From contig JAUCEF010000005.1 of NCBI GenBank assembly GCA_033558025.1, forward strand, positions 1,922,001 to 1,986,000: DNA of 64,000 nucleotides, read 5' to 3'. This DNA comes from Phytophthora sp. 'mugwort'. Lineage: Eukaryota; Oomycota; Peronosporomycetes; Peronosporales; Peronosporaceae. The notes under the pieces are model-generated. The model saw nothing but the letters and a program-made list of their open reading frames with translations, was not told the origin of the DNA and did not search any database. Position numbers and translations under genes: made by a program. Positions 38,755 through 49,238 of this stretch are shown one piece after another. Every line of letters begins with the position of its first letter. The first letter of the stretch is position 1.

Positions 38755-41685
38755 CTAGCTGCCCGTCCGCGTGAGCTGCTCGTAGGCCTGCGTGACAAGC
38801 GCGAAGACTCCGCCGAGCTCCTGTAGCCATACTGGAGGTAACGCTGCGGCCAGTGCATGCCACTTGTCTGGATGCCACTCCAACGACCGCTCGTGGTAGG
38901 CGCGGCGGATAGCGACGCGACTGGTCTCGCCTTCTTTCAGTCCCAACAGCGCCCAGACGCTCATGCCCGCACGCGGGATGTCCGTACTTCTGTAACAAGA
39001 GTATAGGTATGGACGAATAGGAGAGGGAAGGAGTGCGAACAAATGGAGGTATACGTACGTGAAAAACTCATAGAGCGGACGCGGGAGCGTGTAGAGCACG
39101 TGACTCGGAGGGGAGAAGCCTTTGAAGATGAGGCCGCCGATGTTGTCGACCCAATACCGATCACACGAGACCGCGCTGAGCTGAAGTCGATGGGGCAGTA
39201 GCAGCATCTGCATCTCATTGCGCTGGTAGTCACGCTTGAAAGGTGGAGAAGACTTCGCGCAGCACTGGAAGCGTGTGAACAACTTGTCACAAAGACTTTG
39301 TAAAGCTTCAGCAGCGACATCCGGGTGAACGAGTACGCGCGCGACTTCTTCTGTGACGCCTTCACCTGCCCGAAATGTTAGCGTGAATTCTCCTTCTCCA
39401 GTAAAACGAAGGTTCGAGAAGATGGCAGATCCGTTGGCGATCATGGCGTATGATGGTCCTTGTAGTGACGGCTGCCCGCGATGTTTATACTCGCGCCGTA
39501 GGTCACGACTCCCAATAAATACAGCGCTCACGTAAACAACGTCGGTATCGCAGGCACGGTTGTGGCTCTCTTCCATTTGATCTCCGTATTGATCCAGTAC
39601 ATTCAGTATGAGCTGCAAGGGGCACATGGGGCGAAGCTCAGGACAATTGTACGAAGCCTGGGCAATCACCAAAGCTGCTGGTCGTGCCACAGCAAGTCTG
39701 CAGTCTACCACGATTTGATTATCATCCAGAGCACGAAAAAGCAGACGAGAATGACGGACATGATGCGCCAAGCAACGTCCTGGAGTCGTTGAAGTGGCAC
39801 CAGCACATACTTTGACAAGTCGATGCCAGGGTACGCTCAGAAATATCGGCACTTCATGCGCACATCTTGCAGGTATGGTACTCGTTGCCGATTGACATAG
39901 CTCGACCACATTCGCATCATCCATGCCAAATGGAGCCTCGATAGCACAAGCCGCTGGTGCTATGTTGACTGCACCTCGACATAGCGCCACCTTCACGGAC
40001 GGCTGATTCGCAAACCGAGTAATCACCGATTCCACACACAATGCTGGAGCGGAGCTTTCAGCCTCATTGCAAAGCAATACCTTCAGTTTATCGTCGTAGA
40101 ATGGTGGAGACGCGATGAAGCAGCGAGCAGGCTCCAAGGTTTTCGCAGCATGGCAGAGCTGAGCGGCTACTTTCCCTGTCGCCAACGCATTGACTCGAAA
40201 CAGCTCCGTCACACACTCTGCGGGCCCCAATGACTCGGTCTGACGACATGCCAGCACGGCATCGTGGATATCCATCCGCTGGGAATTAACGAATTTACGA
40301 AGTGAACGTACACACAGCTGTGGAGAATCGGACGTGGCTCGCTGACAGAGACGCACGCGATGTTTGACTGACAGCGTTTGGTCGTGCTCCGTATCTGCTA
40401 AACATTGGCTGGGTGCCTCTGATGTCGCCTGTTCACATACGTGAACTGCAGCTGCAGACGCAGACATGCCCAGATCGTTCAAAGCGTTAACCGAAATGGG
40501 CACAGATCGTTGTAGAAGCAATCGAGCCTGGGCAGCGCAGCTCGTAGGGTAAAGTGAGAAAGACCCATTGTCTTCAGACAGTTGAGGGAGTATCGTGGAA
40601 GCTGCACAAAGTCGGAGAACCTGGGCAGCAGTGAAAGCCTGAACTGGAACAAGTCTCACGCATTCAACTACAGTGGTGATATTCGTAGTGCCGCGACATA
40701 AATTGGCCACGAACATGCCATATTCTGCCGTCAGATGGAATGATGGAGTGGGTGACAGTAGCATTCGAGTGGTGCTCTTAATCTCCGAGGCACAGTTTAT
40801 CGGGGCATTCGCAGCGTGGGCAGCAGCGTCCATGCATAATGACATTTGCGCATCTTGTTTCATCCAGCGGAGCTTCTGCTGAGCTTCAACGAAACAAGTA
40901 TGTGGCTGCACAATGCCAGTTATCCCAGCACAAACTTGGGCGATCGTACTGGGCAAAACGTGTTTTCTTCCGAGTTTGGAGGCACACTCCACGATAGCAG
41001 GCAGACTCGTGCCATCTCCAATGCGTTGGCAAAGCTGGAGAATGTCAATCCCAGACCCTGCCCCGAGTCTCAAATGGGGTCTATTCAGCTGTATGCACTG
41101 CTTCAGAGCTGATACCAGCCCATCAAATCTTTTGCATACTGTGACCGCAATCGCAAGCGCGTCGTGGGCATCTCGCGTGCTGAGAGTTTGGCTTATCTCG
41201 AGCCAGAGTAGCAAGCATCGAGCTGGACGATCGTCTTGAGCGTGTTGACAGACTTGAACTAAAGGGATCGTAGCAACTTCAAAATCCGCGTCCACTTCGG
41301 TATTAGACGATGCAGCAAGTATTTGTTGCCGCACTTGGGTAGGGAGAGCAGTCCAGCATTTTGCGGGGCCTGTTGTCTGTGCTCCTGAACAAAGCTGGAT
41401 AATTGACGCGCCACGCAGTACTTCCACTCGTGACGCAAACTTCGCAGACTGCAATGGCCTCCCACCCAGAGCCAATTGGGCGCATTGTCCGGGTGTCGTT
41501 GGATCTTGACCGTTTGGTAAAGTCGAGACGCATAACTGCTCTTGCTGAGGCTGGGTGAAAGATCTTGGTATACTACGGATACACTTGCTCCATACGTCAT
41601 TCCTGCTCGCAGCCCTTGCAGCATGAAGAGTGCCGAAGGCAATAACAAGAACAGCAACAAGTAGTCGCACCCGCCAAGCATACAT
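38755..41685 (-). CDS. Secretory-pathway J-domain protein with Cys-pair repeats
   Basis: I start at ATG 41685 because it opens a classic signal peptide (MYAWRVRLLVAVLVIAFGTL, then AARA). In-frame ATG 41757 would add 24 residues. Exons 41685-39059 and 38989-38755 give 953 residues. The 69-nt intron (GTACGT...TTACAG) keeps frame and has no stop, so it could also be read through. After the signal come about sixteen repeats of 30-45 residues with two Cys spaced as (L/V)C..A.S..P..C, for example LCQRATSDSPQLC, LCNEAESSAPALC and VCAGATSTTPGRC. A beta-rich, immunoglobulin/filamin-like stretch follows, then a C-terminal J domain with the intact HPD (SLEWHPDKW, ~914). The J domain would recruit an Hsp70, in the ER lumen if the topology is right. 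I know no named family with this architecture. Confidence 0.8.
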   Translation of the reverse strand: MYAWRVRLLVAVLVIAFGTLHAARAASRNDVWSKCIRSIPRSFTQPQQEQLCVSTLPNGQDPTTPGQCAQLALGGRPLQSAKFASRVEVLRGASIIQLCSGAQTTGPAKCWTALPTQVRQQILAASSNTEVDADFEVATIPLVQVCQHAQDDRPARCLLLWLEISQTLSTRDAHDALAIAVTVCKRFDGLVSALKQCIQLNRPHLRLGAGSGIDILQLCQRIGDGTSLPAIVECASKLGRKHVLPSTIAQVCAGITGIVQPHTCFVEAQQKLRWMKQDAQMSLCMDAAAHAANAPINCASEIKSTTRMLLSPTPSFHLTAEYGMFVANLCRGTTNITTVVECVRLVPVQAFTAAQVLRLCAASTILPQLSEDNGSFSLYPTSCAAQARLLLQRSVPISVNALNDLGMSASAAAVHVCEQATSEAPSQCLADTEHDQTLSVKHRVRLCQRATSDSPQLCVRSLRKFVNSQRMDIHDAVLACRQTESLGPAECVTELFRVNALATGKVAAQLCHAAKTLEPARCFIASPPFYDDKLKVLLCNEAESSAPALCVESVITRFANQPSVKVALCRGAVNIAPAACAIEAPFGMDDANVVELCQSATSTIPARCAHEVPIFLSVPWHRLVKVCAGATSTTPGRCLAHHVRHSRLLFRALDDNQIVVDCRLAVARPAALVIAQASYNCPELRPMCPLQLILNVLDQYGDQMEESHNRACDTDVVYVSAVFIGSRDLRREYKHRGQPSLQGPSYAMIANGSAIFSNLRFTGEGEFTLTFRAGEGVTEEVARVLVHPDVAAEALQSLCDKLFTRFQCCAKSSPPFKRDYQRNEMQMLLLPHRLQLSAVSCDRYWVDNIGGLIFKGFSPPSHVLYTLPRPLYEFFTYVYLHLFALLPSPIRPYLYSCYRSTDIPRAGMSVWALLGLKEGETSRVAIRRAYHERSLEWHPDKWHALAAALPPVWLQELGGVFALVTQAYEQLTRTGS

Positions 41686-41967
41686 CGCCACGAAGCTCGG
41701 TTCAGATGACCTTTTGCGCAGGACGTCTCTTAGACTCTCCAAATTTATCAGCTGCATTAACGATGCCACCTTTACTAACACTTCTGCGTCGCATTTCTCG
41801 ACAGACGCCAAGAACTAAACTGCTTCTATGGACGGACAGGCAATACAGGTGAAATTACTACACGAACCATCCACGCGACTCGTTCTTCAGGAAGATGCCG
41901 CCCATTTCTCCTGAGCTTGCACTGTTTGTTCTTGTGTTGCCAACGGCTTGTGCTTCCGATCCATGCT

Positions 41968-43165
41968 TCATTCGTTCTCAGTAAGCGCCGGGGACAAGTC
42001 GCTAAAATACGGGTGGACCATAGCATCAGCCGCAGTGATTCGCTTTGCGGGGTCGTACTGCAGCATCTGTTCGAGCAAATCCACGCCATCCGCGTCCAGC
42101 GTTGGCACGAGGTGCGCCAAGTTTTCCGGCGTCGGATACACGGGGAAGTCCCGCTATAGGAAAACATACATCGGTATATCACAGTAAGATAGATCTTCCA
42201 AATGCTGACATAAATAAATAAAAAATCCGCACTCGATAGTCCGGGAGATCAACGATAGCGGGGTAAATCTCGATCGTAGGTGTGCCTAGAAGGCGGAAGA
42301 TGCGGTCGAGCTGGTCTGCTTCTGACGTGCCCGCGAACAGCGGGCCACCGTTGGCCATTTCAGCGAAAATGCAGCCCACGCTCCAAATATCAACGGGTGT
42401 TGAGTATTTCCTATACAAAATGTTGACAAGTATAAGTCCAGTGCATCATAACACTAGAAGAAATGCCTTCCGTGTCTTCAAGATAAAAAAGTATACGCAC
42501 GAATAAATATCGAAAACGTACCGTGATCCCATGAGGACGTCAGGCGCGCGGTACCAAAGCGTCACGACCTCGTGCGTGTAACTTCTCACGGGGATGCCGA
42601 ACGCACGTGCCAGACCAAAGTCGCCAAGTTTAAGTTCTCCCTCGCGGTTTATCAGCAGGTTCTGCGGCTTCAGGTCGCTATGGACACAGCACGATACACG
42701 ACACAACAAAGTTAGTGGTCATCTCTCATTCCATCGCTCATCAACCAGGTGTCGCCTCAAAAGTGCAGCAAAATCACAGAACAAGACGCACCGATGCAGC
42801 ACACGGTGCTGGTGGCAGTAGGCGATGCCGCGCAGTAGCTGGTACAGGAAGGACTTGAGAATGGGTTTCTCCAGCCCCTTCTCGCAAACATCCAGATACT
42901 TCTTGAGGTCCTGGTCCAAATACTCGAACACGAGCGTGAGCTTGCGCTCCGTGTGCACGATGTTGTACAGGCGCACGATGTTGCAGTGTTGCAGCTCCTT
43001 AAGCAGCGAGATCTCGCGGATGGCCGTGCTGGGGATGCCCTCGTCCTCAGCCTCCAGGCGGATTTTCTTGAGCGCGATCACCTCACCCGTCACGCGGTCC
43101 TTGGCCTTGTACACCACGCCATACGTGCCTTCGCCGATCTTTTCTAGCTTCTGGTACCGCTCCAT
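41968..43165 (-). CDS. PSTAIRE cyclin-dependent kinase (CDK1/2/5 type), four exons
   Basis: Exons 43165-42792, 42677-42522, 42410-42233 and 42153-41968 give 297 residues, exactly the size of CDK1/CDK2. The product starts [16 protein letters not shown], with inhibitory Thr14/Tyr15 in the Gly loop, then ALKKI with the catalytic Lys and the cyclin-binding [14 protein letters not shown]. Further motifs are [21 protein letters not shown], an activation-loop Thr in [15 protein letters not shown], and [14 protein letters not shown]. It should phosphorylate cell-cycle or related substrates when bound to a cyclin. In-frame ATGs at 43276 and 43297 would add 37-44 residues (including [12 protein letters not shown]). 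Whether these are used is open, because only 112 bp separate 43297 from the stop of the upstream gene. A CCAAT box lies in that gap near 43352. Confidence 0.93.
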
Positions 43166-43409
43166 GGGCTTGGGTATGTGCGAGAAGCGCTGACAGGCCG
43201 TGCAATGGAAGGTAGGAGGAATGAATCTGACAGGCTCCGCTGCACTGCTGGGCTTTTCTTCTCTGGGTCTTTCCATGGCAGAAACACCCGGTAACATGGA
43301 CGTTCTGTTCTCAATCAAGGAAAGGAAAACACATCTTTTTCTAAGTATGATTGGGTGAAACGAAAACCGGCATTCTTTTTTTTCTTGAGATTGGATCTAG
43401 CTGGAGTCC

Positions 43410-44652
43410 TTAATTCTTGAGCGCTTCGGATGTGAAGTTGAACTCCACCGGCTTAGCTGCTGGTTCACGCGCCGAAGTGATCGAGAAAATGAGACGCGGC
43501 ACTGAGGCCAACGGCGAGGTCGAGTCTTTCGGGTCGGCGTACAGGCCCTTAAGGTATGTCTTGTACGCCGGTATGAAGCGGTCCACGAAGTCACGAACCT
43601 CATCGGGAGACATGGCTGGCTTCTTGGCTTCTCTCAAAAGCTGCTCCGGCTGCTCACGCCACCTGGTCAGCAAAAAAAACAGAGACAAAATGGTCAGAGA
43701 ACAGTGCTGTAAATGCAGTCTAGAGAAGTAGACAAGCAACACACTGATAGACCCAGTCGAGGTTGTCGATCTTGATCACAATCAGACCATCCAGCTCCTC
43801 GTAGAACTTATCGAAGGCACGGAGCTCCTTGTTCACGGCTTTCATGTGCTCACTGAACCAGAATTATTGTTAATCGCAATCATCCTATTCGGCAACATCC
43901 GAGGGCGACACAAGCGTACCTCAGTTCGGGGTTGGCATCGTCGAGTGCTTGGAAACCCATGCACCAGCCCTCAATCAGCAGCACGTCCAGCGGGCCTGTG
44001 GATTACAACCACAGTGACACCATTAGAATTGCACCAAACTATTGCCAAGTATGTTGCTCCGCACCTTGCTTGCGGTCCCACTCCGATAGAGGCGCGCGGT
44101 CACCGCGGCCATTGTGCTGCGACTTGTCGTATCGCGGCAGGGCAATCTCCTCCGTGGAAGTCTTGCACTCTTGAACCAGGTCCATCAGGAACGGCACGTC
44201 CATGGTTCCAGGGTTTCCACGGTACTGCGGCAAGTGTATTGAGTTCCAAGTCAGCCTCGCCACACAACGACCAGCTAGCGCACATTACGCACCTGAAGCA
44301 GCGGGTTGCCAGGGTTGGCCTTGGCAAGCGCCACTTGCTGCTCGTACTTCCAGTACACATCGTCCAGCGACATGACTGCACATTTCTTGCCCATAAGCGC
44401 CAGCGCCTCCTGCATGTAAATGGAGGCCGTGGTCTTGCCGCCGCCTTGGGGGCAGCTCAGGCCGATGCAGACGCAGCGATTGGCGTCCCCCTGCTTCCTT
44501 TGCGCGGCCTCCACGACCTCCGTCGTCCAGCGAAACATGGGTAAGTAGTAGTCATCGACGCGGCGACGCAGCGCTCTCTCGTCCACGGCCTGTGAGCGCT
44601 TAGTGGCGTCTCGGCGGATCAGCGCCTCAATGTGCTGGCGCAGCTTCTGCAT
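43410..44652 (-). CDS. D-glycerate 3-kinase-type P-loop kinase (GLYK/Tda10 family), five exons
   Basis: Exons 44652-44293, 44224-44065, 43995-43920, 43852-43745 and 43662-43410 are in phase and give 318 residues. Walker A is CPQGGGKTT (~68-76). Further family motifs are MSLDDVYW, NPLLQ|YRGNPGTMD (across the first junction), LPRYDKSQHNGRGDR, DVLLIEGWCMGF, KIDNLDWVYQWREQPEQ and DRFIPAYKTYLKGLY. Plant GLYK phosphorylates D-glycerate to 3-phosphoglycerate in photorespiration; the yeast homologue Tda10 is less defined. No plastid-type or clear mitochondrial presequence is visible, so a cytosolic enzyme is likely. It is first in a same-strand series with the CDK gene, whose model starts 245 bp after this stop. 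Confidence 0.88.
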
Positions 44653-46039
44653 GCGTTCAAGGACGGCGGCCGTGGCTGAGATTGGTCGTTGTGTAGCTCT
44701 TGTCGAGTGAAGTCACCTCACTGAGGCGTTTTTCGTGGTAAAAGCGTCGTTATAGGATAATGTCAATATTTGCTTAGTCTCAATGATCTTAATGTGAGTC
44801 ATGCATTACAATTCACCTGGCTTTACAACCCATACTATTTGAGTCATTTTGCTAATCTGCATCGCGGTGAGGTGAGCCACAGTAAACGCCGTGATTGATG
44901 CAGCACCTGTACCCTGCCCGTAACCAAGCAAAAACCATGCAAAAAAACGCTCTACGATGTTGCTACATATACTGTCTACGACGCATGGGTCGCGTGCTAA
45001 TATGACAGACACGAGCTGATCGCTGACCCGATAGACCGCAAATGGAAATATTTTGCTGCAAAAGGGAACAGGACAACCGTCTCGACAAGCTCCTGGTGTA
45101 ACCAAACCGAGCACTGGGACTTTCTGGTGTAATATTCGACCCGCTCATCATGTGCGACGCATATACGTTGCGACCTACACGAATAGGCATTCACTAAGGT
45201 CACGAACGTGGGTCTGATGATCAGTCTGATCTCGGCGCTCGTATTCAAGTGCGTCCTGACTTCAGGTGGTGTCAAACGACGTCGTTTAGTAGCTAATACG
45301 GGTCGTCGTGGACCGTCGTGAGCGTATCCTATGCACTTCCTCCTCTTCTGCATAACTAAAAGCGTGCTTCTGCTGCTCGCGGTGAACGGAATGGAGGACA
45401 ACTACCAAGTGACTCGACTGTTTCAGCAACTGAAGCTGTGCCCCCCCCCCCCTCGACCTGGGTGAAACCTTGGACTTTTTGGTATGGTTTCCCACCGCGT
45501 TCCCGCTCAACTACATTGCCTTCGTCATCGCATCAGCCTAAGCGATCATAGCGCCGAATACACCATTCTCATCTCGCATAGAATCCAACCCTAAAATATT
45601 GTCACATATAGCGTGGCTCCTGCGCCTGCCAATGCCGAAGCGTGTGCACCAGAGCGTGACAATACATGAAATTCTACCTGCAATTTCAACCGATGGTAGT
45701 TGGTCACTCCTGAAGTGAGTCGCAACGATGATTCTTCGTAAGACGCCGCGACAAAGCTGCTTGATAGTACGCTTGAATGCATCGGATAGCGCACTCTGCT
45801 TTCGATCTTTATGCGCAAACGGCTGGAATGACATTGCTGCACTCGACGAATTGCAGGGGCAACACACCGGCATCGTCGTCAGTTGACTGTAGTCGGGCGT
45901 GACGTTGAAGTGTATCGAATCTGGTTATTTTGTGTACACACATATTTTCATCCCATCCCACCATTCCAAGTCAATAGCCTCGGAGGAAATTCTCGCACCG
46001 CCTCGGCTTCCACTCATCCCTCTCCATCACGCCAGCCCG
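44653..46039. other. Intergenic region with decayed sequence, no gene assigned
   Basis: Several minus-strand frames of 70-135 codons (45401-44997, 45510-45286, 45873-45538) run nearly end to end but in different frames and with no domain I can name. They could be a decayed transposon. A run of 12 C lies at 45441-45452. The last ~100 bp before 46040 is C/T-rich with CACCATTCCAAGTC near 45959, a weak Inr-like start for the next gene. Confidence 0.4.
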
Positions 46040-46959
46040 ATGGACACGCCTGCTCCATCTCCTTCCTCTCCTACTTCTTTGCACGATGAGTGGGCGCTTG
46101 TGAACGACGAGGCAGAGTGCGAGGCGTGCGACCTATTGTTTTGATGGTCGACACCTGACTAAGGAATATCGCTTGCGTGTTCTGTTTACGTTGGGACGCG
46201 CAGAATCGTCACGTCGGTGAAGACAACACATGAAGCGGTAATACATCATTATATATGTGTGGGGATGTGATATGCCTTGTGTTCTGACTTATGGCTCTTA
46301 TTTGCAGAAGTCGGAGGGGTCGGAGCACAAGGAGGAAGCAGTACAGCATGAGGTTCCTGAGGGCTACCTGGCCATCCGGCTGCGCCAAGGCGAGGAGATC
46401 CGACCAGTGTGGTTCAAGGCCACGCAGCAAGTGGGCGACTTTGTCAGCAAGGTAAGCTCTTCTCCGGCGTCATCGAATGTAGCGGTTTTTCTTTCTAACT
46501 CGGGGGTTATGTTGGCTATTGCAGTTCTTCGCGGAGGAGCTTGCCAGTGGAAAAAAGATCAGGCTCATTTACATGGGCATGCTGCTGCTCCCCAGTCGAT
46601 CTATGGATGCGTATGGCATCGAGGAGAACGGCGTGATCCACAGCGTCATTACCGATGGGCGTAAGTGAAATTTATTTTCTCTCGTTTTGCACCACATTAA
46701 AATTAATAGCTTCGGATGTATTGTGTAATCCTTGCATGCACATCCAGCCCCAGATTCTCACCCGCAGGCAGTGCTCCAGGGAAACCTCAAGGCATTGAAC
46801 GCGCAGGACTCTCTGCTGGTTCTTACAGGCATCTTTTTGTACGGCCTTTGGACGCTATTCTACTACTTCCCACAATTCTTTTCGTGGAAATCCATCGTCT
46901 TGCTGTCGCTTTTCAGCATGATGCATATCTCGGCTGCGGTCTCACGCATCACCTCCTGA
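46040..46959 (+). CDS. Ubiquitin-like domain protein with two C-terminal TM segments (TMUB-like)
   Basis: Exons 46308-46451, 46525-46660 and 46748-46959 are firm (GT-AG, in phase). Exon 1 most likely starts at ATG 46040. The only donor in the required phase is GTGAAC at 46100, giving 183 residues in total, but this junction is uncertain. The core (GYLAIRLRQGEEIRPVWFKA...FFAEELASGKKIRLIYMG, MDAYGIEENGVIHSVI) is a ubiquitin-like fold ending in the usual IH.V strand. Two hydrophobic segments follow (LLVLTGIFLYGLWTLFYYF and SIVLLSLFSMMHISAAV). The layout resembles TMUB/DSC3-type ER membrane proteins linked to protein degradation. Function is inferred from architecture only. Confidence 0.7.
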
Positions 46960-47207
46960 AGGCCGTTTCCATTCCGATACCCCAGCTCTACAGCTGCAGC
47001 TGCACGCTGCTTGCTGGGTCAGTAATTTCATTTTGGGCAGCTCGTATTTATTCAAGGCTGCAAATTTTGTTTCACCTAGTAAAACGTCATTGATTCATTG
47101 CGGGCGTGGTTCAAATCTGACGACTCAATACCGACAGTGAACTGCGCTACTAGCGCATCACTACACAACTTTCTCTCACGCACAGCACTATTCTTGAGGT
47201 GTTAACG

Positions 47208-49238
47208 TCACTTCCGCCTGCTCAGCAAAAAAGAGGCACCGGCGAGCGCTGCTACGGCAGCGGCATACACAACCATGCCGATTGCCGCATCGTTGTTGTG
47301 TGTAAGTGCTCGGCGTACAGCGAGCCGATAGCGAGGAACCATGAGGCGGATGTACTTGTTTCCCCAAGTGCGTGCTCGGTTCACAGCATCCTTTAAATCC
47401 GAATCCTCGGACAGGAGCACCTACATTCAACAACCACCACTTAGGCAAAAGTAGTTACGGAGTAAAATCTACCTAACACGTACGTGATCGCCTTCGTCAT
47501 CGACGTAAAGGATTCGGCGGATAGTGTTGTCACCTAATCGGTTCTGAACATCCACGAGAAGCTGCTTTACTGACTCAGCAGAGCTCGTAAATCGGTGGTT
47601 GTTACCGTAGCAATCGGCAAGTTTGTAGACAAACACATCAGGTGTGTGCTCCGTTTCATTAAGTGGGTTCTCATCCACCACTGAAGGATCGTCCGTGGCA
47701 CTGGTTCCAGTCGATGATTGAAAATCACTCCAGGATTGACGCCCAACCAACGATGCAATGTCGATCCCATCGGGATCATCCACATCAACGTTTGATTCGT
47801 CATCTTCGACTTCGTCGTCGTTTTCGGTACCATCATTTGCATTTTTCAAACTGCTCCTAAATTGATCCCATAATGGCTGCACACCATCACTTTTCACGCT
47901 CTGAAATGTGCCCATTTGCTGAACGACGCCATGAGTAACCTGCAGCACGTCCACAATTCCCACCAGCTTTTTCTCACTATCAAATACGGGGACATGCAGA
48001 AATTTTCCGTTGTGCATTGAATGAAGAGTCTCCAAGATCGTTGTTCCCAGCGTAGCGGTTTGAGGGTTGGGCGTCATCACGCTGGACAGCAAACATTGAT
48101 TCGGTTCCAACGACAAAGCGACCACACGCCGCATCAAATCCTTCGACGTGAAAATGCCCACAGTCTGGCCTGATTCATCGCAAACCATGACGGCACTAGT
48201 TTTCTGTATCAGCATCATACGTGCAGCGTCCATAGCTGTTGATGTCGGACCCAGAACCGGCACCTCGGAGCCTTCCATGATAATTGCCGACAGCGTTGGC
48301 AAAAAGAGCTGCACATGTAAGCAAATGTCAGACAAGTAGTTCGCAGACAAGACTACGCCGGCGCCATACCTTTTGCCGCAACGACTCGAATAAATTAGCC
48401 TCCGTCGACCCCGACAAGCTCTCTTGCAGCTAGCATTCACAACAAATATTTAAGCCAATATCAGCAACCACAACGTACTATATTCCAGTACATCACTGCA
48501 GTGAATACCTTTTTCAATGTCTCTTCCAGCCGATCAGACGATTTTCGGTACGCATGCTCGAGCTTTGCGATTGCTTCGTAAAGACACTTAGCAATGTCCA
48601 GAATGCCCACCACTGCAACGACCACAAACACATTAGCGCACGCATGCTACCAACTCCATATACACGTTCTAACCATCCTCACCTTTATCATTGTCCGTCA
48701 CCGGCAAATGACGGAACTGCCCTGAAATCATCTTCTTTAGCGCGTCAATTGCACTAGCGTTGGCCGGCACGCACGATGGATCGGGCGTCATGACCTCGTG
48801 GGCTAGTGTCCTGCGTGGGTCTCTGCCCACTGCCACCACCTTCAGCGCAACGTCTCTGTCCGTGAGGATTCCTGTGAGCAGCCCGCTCCTGTCCACGAGC
48901 AGCGCAGCGTCCGTCTTCCGCTCCACCATTGTCCTTACGCACTGCGCCACCGTCGCGTGGTCGCCCTGCAGCAGCGCGCGCGACGGCCTCATGCGCTGTA
49001 CAGAGCTACTGTGGCTGCGACTTGAGCGGTGCCGCGCCCGCTCCAGGGCATCGTGGGACGAGATGTTGGACTCATGCTGGTGCTCCTCTTCTCTGGCTTG
49101 CGTCGCTAGCTTCGTGTCCTGGGCCGACTGCAGCTGCCGTTGCCGACGCGCCTTGGCCTTGGGCCCCACCTTCTTGGTGGAAAACACGAGCTGCTGCGGG
49201 CGCGGCTTACGCGCGTCCTTCTCCCGACGCTGCTGCAT
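47208..49238 (-). CDS. Two CBS pairs plus PB1 domain and C-terminal TM (CBSCBSPB type), five exons
   Basis: Exons 49238-48683, 48612-48509, 48429-48370, 48308-47484 and 47420-47208 give 585 residues. A basic, Ser-rich N terminus is followed by the first CBS pair (DAALLVDRSGLLTGILTDRD near 130, then HEVMTPDPSCV). The second pair follows (VMVCDESGQTVGIFTSKDL near 280; LLSSVMTPNPQTATLGTT). After an acidic linker comes a PB1 domain (DVFVYKLADCYGNNHRFT, RILYVDDEGDHVLL). The PB1 acidic OPCA-like motif YVDDEGD spans the exon 4/5 junction. A terminal membrane anchor AAIGMVVYAAAVAALAGASF ends in SRRK. Plants and fungi have the same order. CBS pairs sense adenine nucleotides or bind partners; PB1 mediates dimerisation. 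The specific role is unknown. Confidence 0.9.

Noticed and set aside
41686..41811. Longer start for the J-domain protein at 41811
   Set aside because: 41811 is TTG. Starting upstream would bury the signal peptide, although ATG 41757 cannot be fully excluded.
44806..45873. Chained minus-strand frames as a real gene
   Set aside because: They lie in different frames with no splice sites that join them and no recognisable motif.
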